This document shows, in pieces, positions 40,340 to 42,207 of a stretch of DNA of 42,207 nucleotides (positions are counted from its first letter, which is position 1; each line of letters begins with the position of its first letter). The notes below the pieces were generated by a model. It had not been told where the DNA came from and did no database searches. It worked only from the letters and a program-made list of their open reading frames with translations. The stretch is from an uncultured Acidimicrobiaceae bacterium (GTDB taxonomy: Bacteria > Actinomycetota > Acidimicrobiia > Acidimicrobiales > RAAP-2), in contig CALJTY010000010.1 of assembly GCA_937975915.1 (NCBI GenBank), positions 1 through 42,207 of the forward strand. Reading direction: 5' to 3'. A program made the position numbers and the translations under genes.

Positions 40340-41067
40340 GCGACGTAGTTCTCGATCTGAAGTCGGTTACTAAGCGCTTTGATGACAACGAAGTGCTGCG
40401 TGGCGTTTCGCTTCAACTGCACCGGCACGAAGTGGTGTGTCTCATCGGTGCTTCTGGTTCTGGAAAATCAACCTTGCTTCGATGCGCCAACATGCTCGAA
40501 ACAATTGATGGTGGAGATATCTCGCTCTTTGGCCAGTCGCTAAGCGACCCAAGAATTGATCCCGACCTTGTTCGACGAAACATCGGAATGGTGTTTCAGT
40601 CCTACAACTTGTTCCCTCACCTCAGCGTGCTAGAGAACATTTTGCTCGGGCCAGTTTTCGCACTTAAGCGAAAGCGCTCCGATGTTGTTGATGAAGCAAT
40701 GACATTGCTGGCTCGAATTGGACTAAGTGAAAGAGCCAACGAATTTCCCGATCGACTTTCAGGCGGGCAACAACAACGAGTTGCCATTGTTCGCTCTCTC
40801 GCCATGCAACCAGCACTGCTGCTGCTTGATGAAGTTACGAGCGCTCTTGATCCGACACTCATTGGCGAAGTGCTCGATCTACTTAGAGACCTCGCCCACA
40901 GTGGCACCACCATGCTCATCGCTACCCACGAGATGGGTTTTGCCAAGGATGTAGCTAACCAAGTTGTGTATCTCGACAAGGGAGTCCTCGTAGAGCAAGG
41001 GACTCCTGAACAGATTTTCTCTAACCCGCAGCACGAAGCAACTCGAAAGTTTTTAGAGCGCGCTTAA
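40336..41067 (+). CDS. Polar amino acid ABC transporter, ATP-binding protein
   Basis: This 243-residue single-domain ATPase is of the GlnQ/HisP type, with Walker A GASGSGKST at about 36, the Q-loop MVFQSYNLFPHLSVLEN, signature LSGGQQQRVAIVRSLAM, Walker B LLLLDEVTSALDP and switch His in ATHEMGFA. It powers the preceding permease and binding protein. The gene ends 11 bp from the convergent LprI-like gene with no hairpin between. Confidence 0.95.
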   Translation: MSDVVLDLKSVTKRFDDNEVLRGVSLQLHRHEVVCLIGASGSGKSTLLRCANMLETIDGGDISLFGQSLSDPRIDPDLVRRNIGMVFQSYNLFPHLSVLENILLGPVFALKRKRSDVVDEAMTLLARIGLSERANEFPDRLSGGQQQRVAIVRSLAMQPALLLLDEVTSALDPTLIGEVLDLLRDLAHSGTTMLIATHEMGFAKDVANQVVYLDKGVLVEQGTPEQIFSNPQHEATRKFLERA

Positions 41068-41078
41068 AGCAAACATCA

Positions 41079-41540
41079 CTATTTAGGAGAGTAGCTTTCC
41101 TTCAAGGTTGTTAGATCAGCGAGGTGTGCCTCGTTCAGGCTTACAACGCATGCGCCCATTGTTACTGGGGCTAGTGACCCACCGGAATATACGTCAGCCT
41201 TCGCGAGACAATTCGCTTGACGGTAGTTAAACCACGTGTTTTCCGCTGCTACAAAGTTTTTCTTTGCAGCTGGAGTTTGAATACTTCGAAGAAGAGATTG
41301 TCGAATCACATCAATCTGAGTATCGAGGCCAATAATGGCTTGCTCCTGACAGCCTTCGATGCCGAGAGTGGTGTCCTTAGAACATGGAAGAACAGTGAAG
41401 TTTTCATTTATTTTCGCTAATTGCAGGCTCGACGTCATCGATGGCTGTTTTTCAGCAGTGCGAGAGCTTTTCGTTAAGAAATATGTCGCGGTACTTGTCA
41501 CTACAACGACAACAAGCAACAGCCCTAAGCGTCGCAGCAC
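41079..41540 (-). CDS. LprI-like (DUF1311) exported protein
   Basis: This 153-residue protein has one N-terminal hydrophobic segment (LLLVVVVVTSTATYFLT), either an uncleaved anchor or a signal peptide. The body matches the LprI N-terminal/DUF1311 pattern: GCQEQAIIGLDTQIDVIRQSLL, a helix ending in AENTWFNYRQANC, then GGSLAPVTMGACVVSLNEAHLADL. It has four Cys, likely two disulfides. Members include lysozyme-inhibitor-type proteins, but the function here is unproven. It starts with GTG 3 bp after the NUDIX stop and is probably co-transcribed. Confidence 0.8.
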   Translation of the reverse strand: MLRRLGLLLVVVVVTSTATYFLTKSSRTAEKQPSMTSSLQLAKINENFTVLPCSKDTTLGIEGCQEQAIIGLDTQIDVIRQSLLRSIQTPAAKKNFVAAENTWFNYRQANCLAKADVYSGGSLAPVTMGACVVSLNEAHLADLTTLKESYSPK

Positions 41541-41543
41541 TAC

Positions 41544-42008
41544 TTACGAAGCTTGCGCTTTTACTTCAGGGAGTTCAACAAGAAGGTCAAAGAGTTCTTT
41601 GTCGCGGTCCCATGTGAGGTGTCCACGTACGTCGTCAAGTTCTAGCCAGACAAGCTCATCAACTTCATCGTTAGGAATAAATTCAACTTCCTCAGCGGCC
41701 ATGAGATAGTAAGCGACAATTTTTGACTTACCCTTGCGGTGAATGTAGTTCGTTGAGCCAATGAATCGAATTACTTCGCACTTCATTCCAGTCTCTTCTA
41801 AGACTTCACGGATTGCTGCTTGCTCGAATGTTTCACCCGGGTCGAGTTTGCCCTTAGGAAACGTCCAGTCGCCTCGAGATTCGCGGTAAATACAAGCGAC
41901 TTCAACTCGCCCGCCGAGGACAGTGCGCGTAATGATTCCACCCGCAGCCCTAATGAGGTCATCAGGTGCATCTTTTGGAATTACTAGTTCACCGCTCAAG
42001 ATCTGCAC
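41544..42008 (-). CDS. NUDIX hydrolase
   Basis: This 154-residue protein has a complete NUDIX box G-x5-E-x7-REVLEETG in GKLDPGETFEQAAIREVLEETGM (about 54-76), preceded by WTFPKGK. AAGGIITRTV...VACIYRESRGDWTFPKGKL resembles MutT1/Ap4A-type hydrolases. The substrate could be oxidised nucleotides or dinucleoside polyphosphates. The GTG start has TACCTT 7 nt upstream and no Shine-Dalgarno. Confidence 0.9.
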   Translation of the reverse strand: MQILSGELVIPKDAPDDLIRAAGGIITRTVLGGRVEVACIYRESRGDWTFPKGKLDPGETFEQAAIREVLEETGMKCEVIRFIGSTNYIHRKGKSKIVAYYLMAAEEVEFIPNDEVDELVWLELDDVRGHLTWDRDKELFDLLVELPEVKAQAS

Positions 42009-42015
42009 ACAGACA

Positions 42016-42021
42016 AAGGTA
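42016..42021 (-). promoter_or_regulatory. -10 element of the NUDIX gene (leaderless)
   Basis: TACCTT on the minus strand lies 7 nt before the GTG at 42008. There is no Shine-Dalgarno. Confidence 0.45.
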
Positions 42022-42081
42022 GATGAAAACTCTTAGAAACAATGGCATTAGAAGATGAATTTATGATGAACGCCACCTACG

Positions 42082-42087
42082 TAGAGT
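42082..42087 (+). promoter_or_regulatory. -10 element of the TauE/SafE-like gene (leaderless)
   Basis: TAGAGT lies 7 nt before the ATG at 42095, the same hexamer and spacing as at kynA. Confidence 0.45.
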
Positions 42088-42094
42088 AGTAAAG

Positions 42095-42207
42095 ATGCTT
42101 GCCACCACCGCACCGCTCTACATTCGCCTCGCCGTCTTCCTCGGCATTGGCATCGCCGCAGGAATTTCTAATGGCATCGCAGGAGGAGGAACATTCCTCA
42201 CCTTTCC
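42095..42207 (+). CDS. TauE/SafE-family permease, N-terminus (partial)
   Basis: The first 37 residues of a membrane protein are cut by the window end. A first hydrophobic helix (LAVFLGIGIAAGI) is followed by SNGIAGGGTFLTF, which matches the G-x-G-G-G motif at the start of TauE/SafE (DUF81) sulfite/sulfonate exporters. It has no Shine-Dalgarno; TAGAGT is 7 nt upstream of the ATG. The family call rests on this short stretch only. Confidence 0.65.
   Translation, partial: MLATTAPLYIRLAVFLGIGIAAGISNGIAGGGTFLTF

Noticed and set aside
42063..42089. Eight-codon upstream ORF before the TauE-like gene
   Set aside because: Too short, no ribosome binding site, and its stop region overlaps the proposed -10 hexamer.
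1..42207. Mobile elements, prophage, CRISPR array, toxin-antitoxin or defence island
   Set aside because: No transposase, integrase, Cas, phage structural gene, regularly spaced repeats or small two-gene toxin module is visible; the genes are ordinary metabolic and housekeeping families.

Overview
The window reads as a chromosomal segment of a streamlined, moderate-GC actinobacterium. Evidence for this: a GAAC-N4-GTTC (actinobacterial/Gram-positive LexA) SOS box at recA; the rimO-pgsA-cinA-recA order; a mycobacterial-type pmmB/punA and cdd-deoA-add neighbourhood; a ferredoxin/P450 operon; many leaderless starts; and genes packed with stop/start overlaps. A planktonic Acidimicrobiia-like lineage is my best guess, but it is not proven. 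I see no insertion sequence, phage gene, CRISPR array or rRNA.

Layout. 1-4108: end of purU facing a tryptophan-degradation pair (kynA-kynU) and the translation factor ettA. 4109-4493: the only gene-free stretch above 300 bp; it holds a long unexplained hairpin. 4494-20084: a nucleoside scavenging island: a BMP-type nucleoside ABC importer (binding protein, ATPase, two permeases), pseudouridine catabolism (psuG-psuK), cdd-deoA-add, and on the other strand deoC-aldehyde dehydrogenase-half aldehyde dehydrogenase-punA-phosphohexo/pentomutase. Together these import nucleosides, deaminate and split them, and feed the pentose into central metabolism. 20133-22500: rmlC-rmlB diverging from rmlA (dTDP-sugar synthesis; no rmlD seen). 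22575-25411: bioY, an enoyl-CoA hydratase/isomerase and an Xaa-Pro aminopeptidase. 25415-28036: a ferredoxin and two closely related tandem cytochromes P450. 28105-32713: serB, an MFS exporter, a hexapeptide acetyltransferase and a Baeyer-Villiger-type flavin monooxygenase. 32768-38325: recA, a serine hydrolase, cinA, pgsA, rimO. 38377-38470: tRNA-Ser(GCT). 38574-41067: a polar amino acid ABC importer. 41079-42207: an LprI-like protein, a NUDIX hydrolase and the start of a TauE/SafE permease.

The most striking pattern is regulatory. Fourteen starts that have no Shine-Dalgarno and are not overlapped by an upstream gene have a TANNNT -10 hexamer exactly 6 or 7 nt before the start codon, so their mRNAs probably begin at the start codon. 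In two cases (add, serB) the first three bases of that -10 are the TAG stop codon of the upstream gene. In two divergent pairs (psuG/cdd, rmlB/rmlA) the opposing -10 hexamers overlap. Genes inside operons are joined by TAATG, ATGA/GTGA or 8-bp overlaps, and most convergent pairs end within a few bases of each other.

Other points of note: a translationally coupled aldehyde dehydrogenase that has only the N-terminal half and no catalytic cysteine; an RmlC whose expected catalytic Tyr is Phe; a recA promoter whose 17-nt spacer is the SOS palindrome; and a perfect 20-bp terminator stem that abuts a new promoter inside the nucleoside transporter locus.
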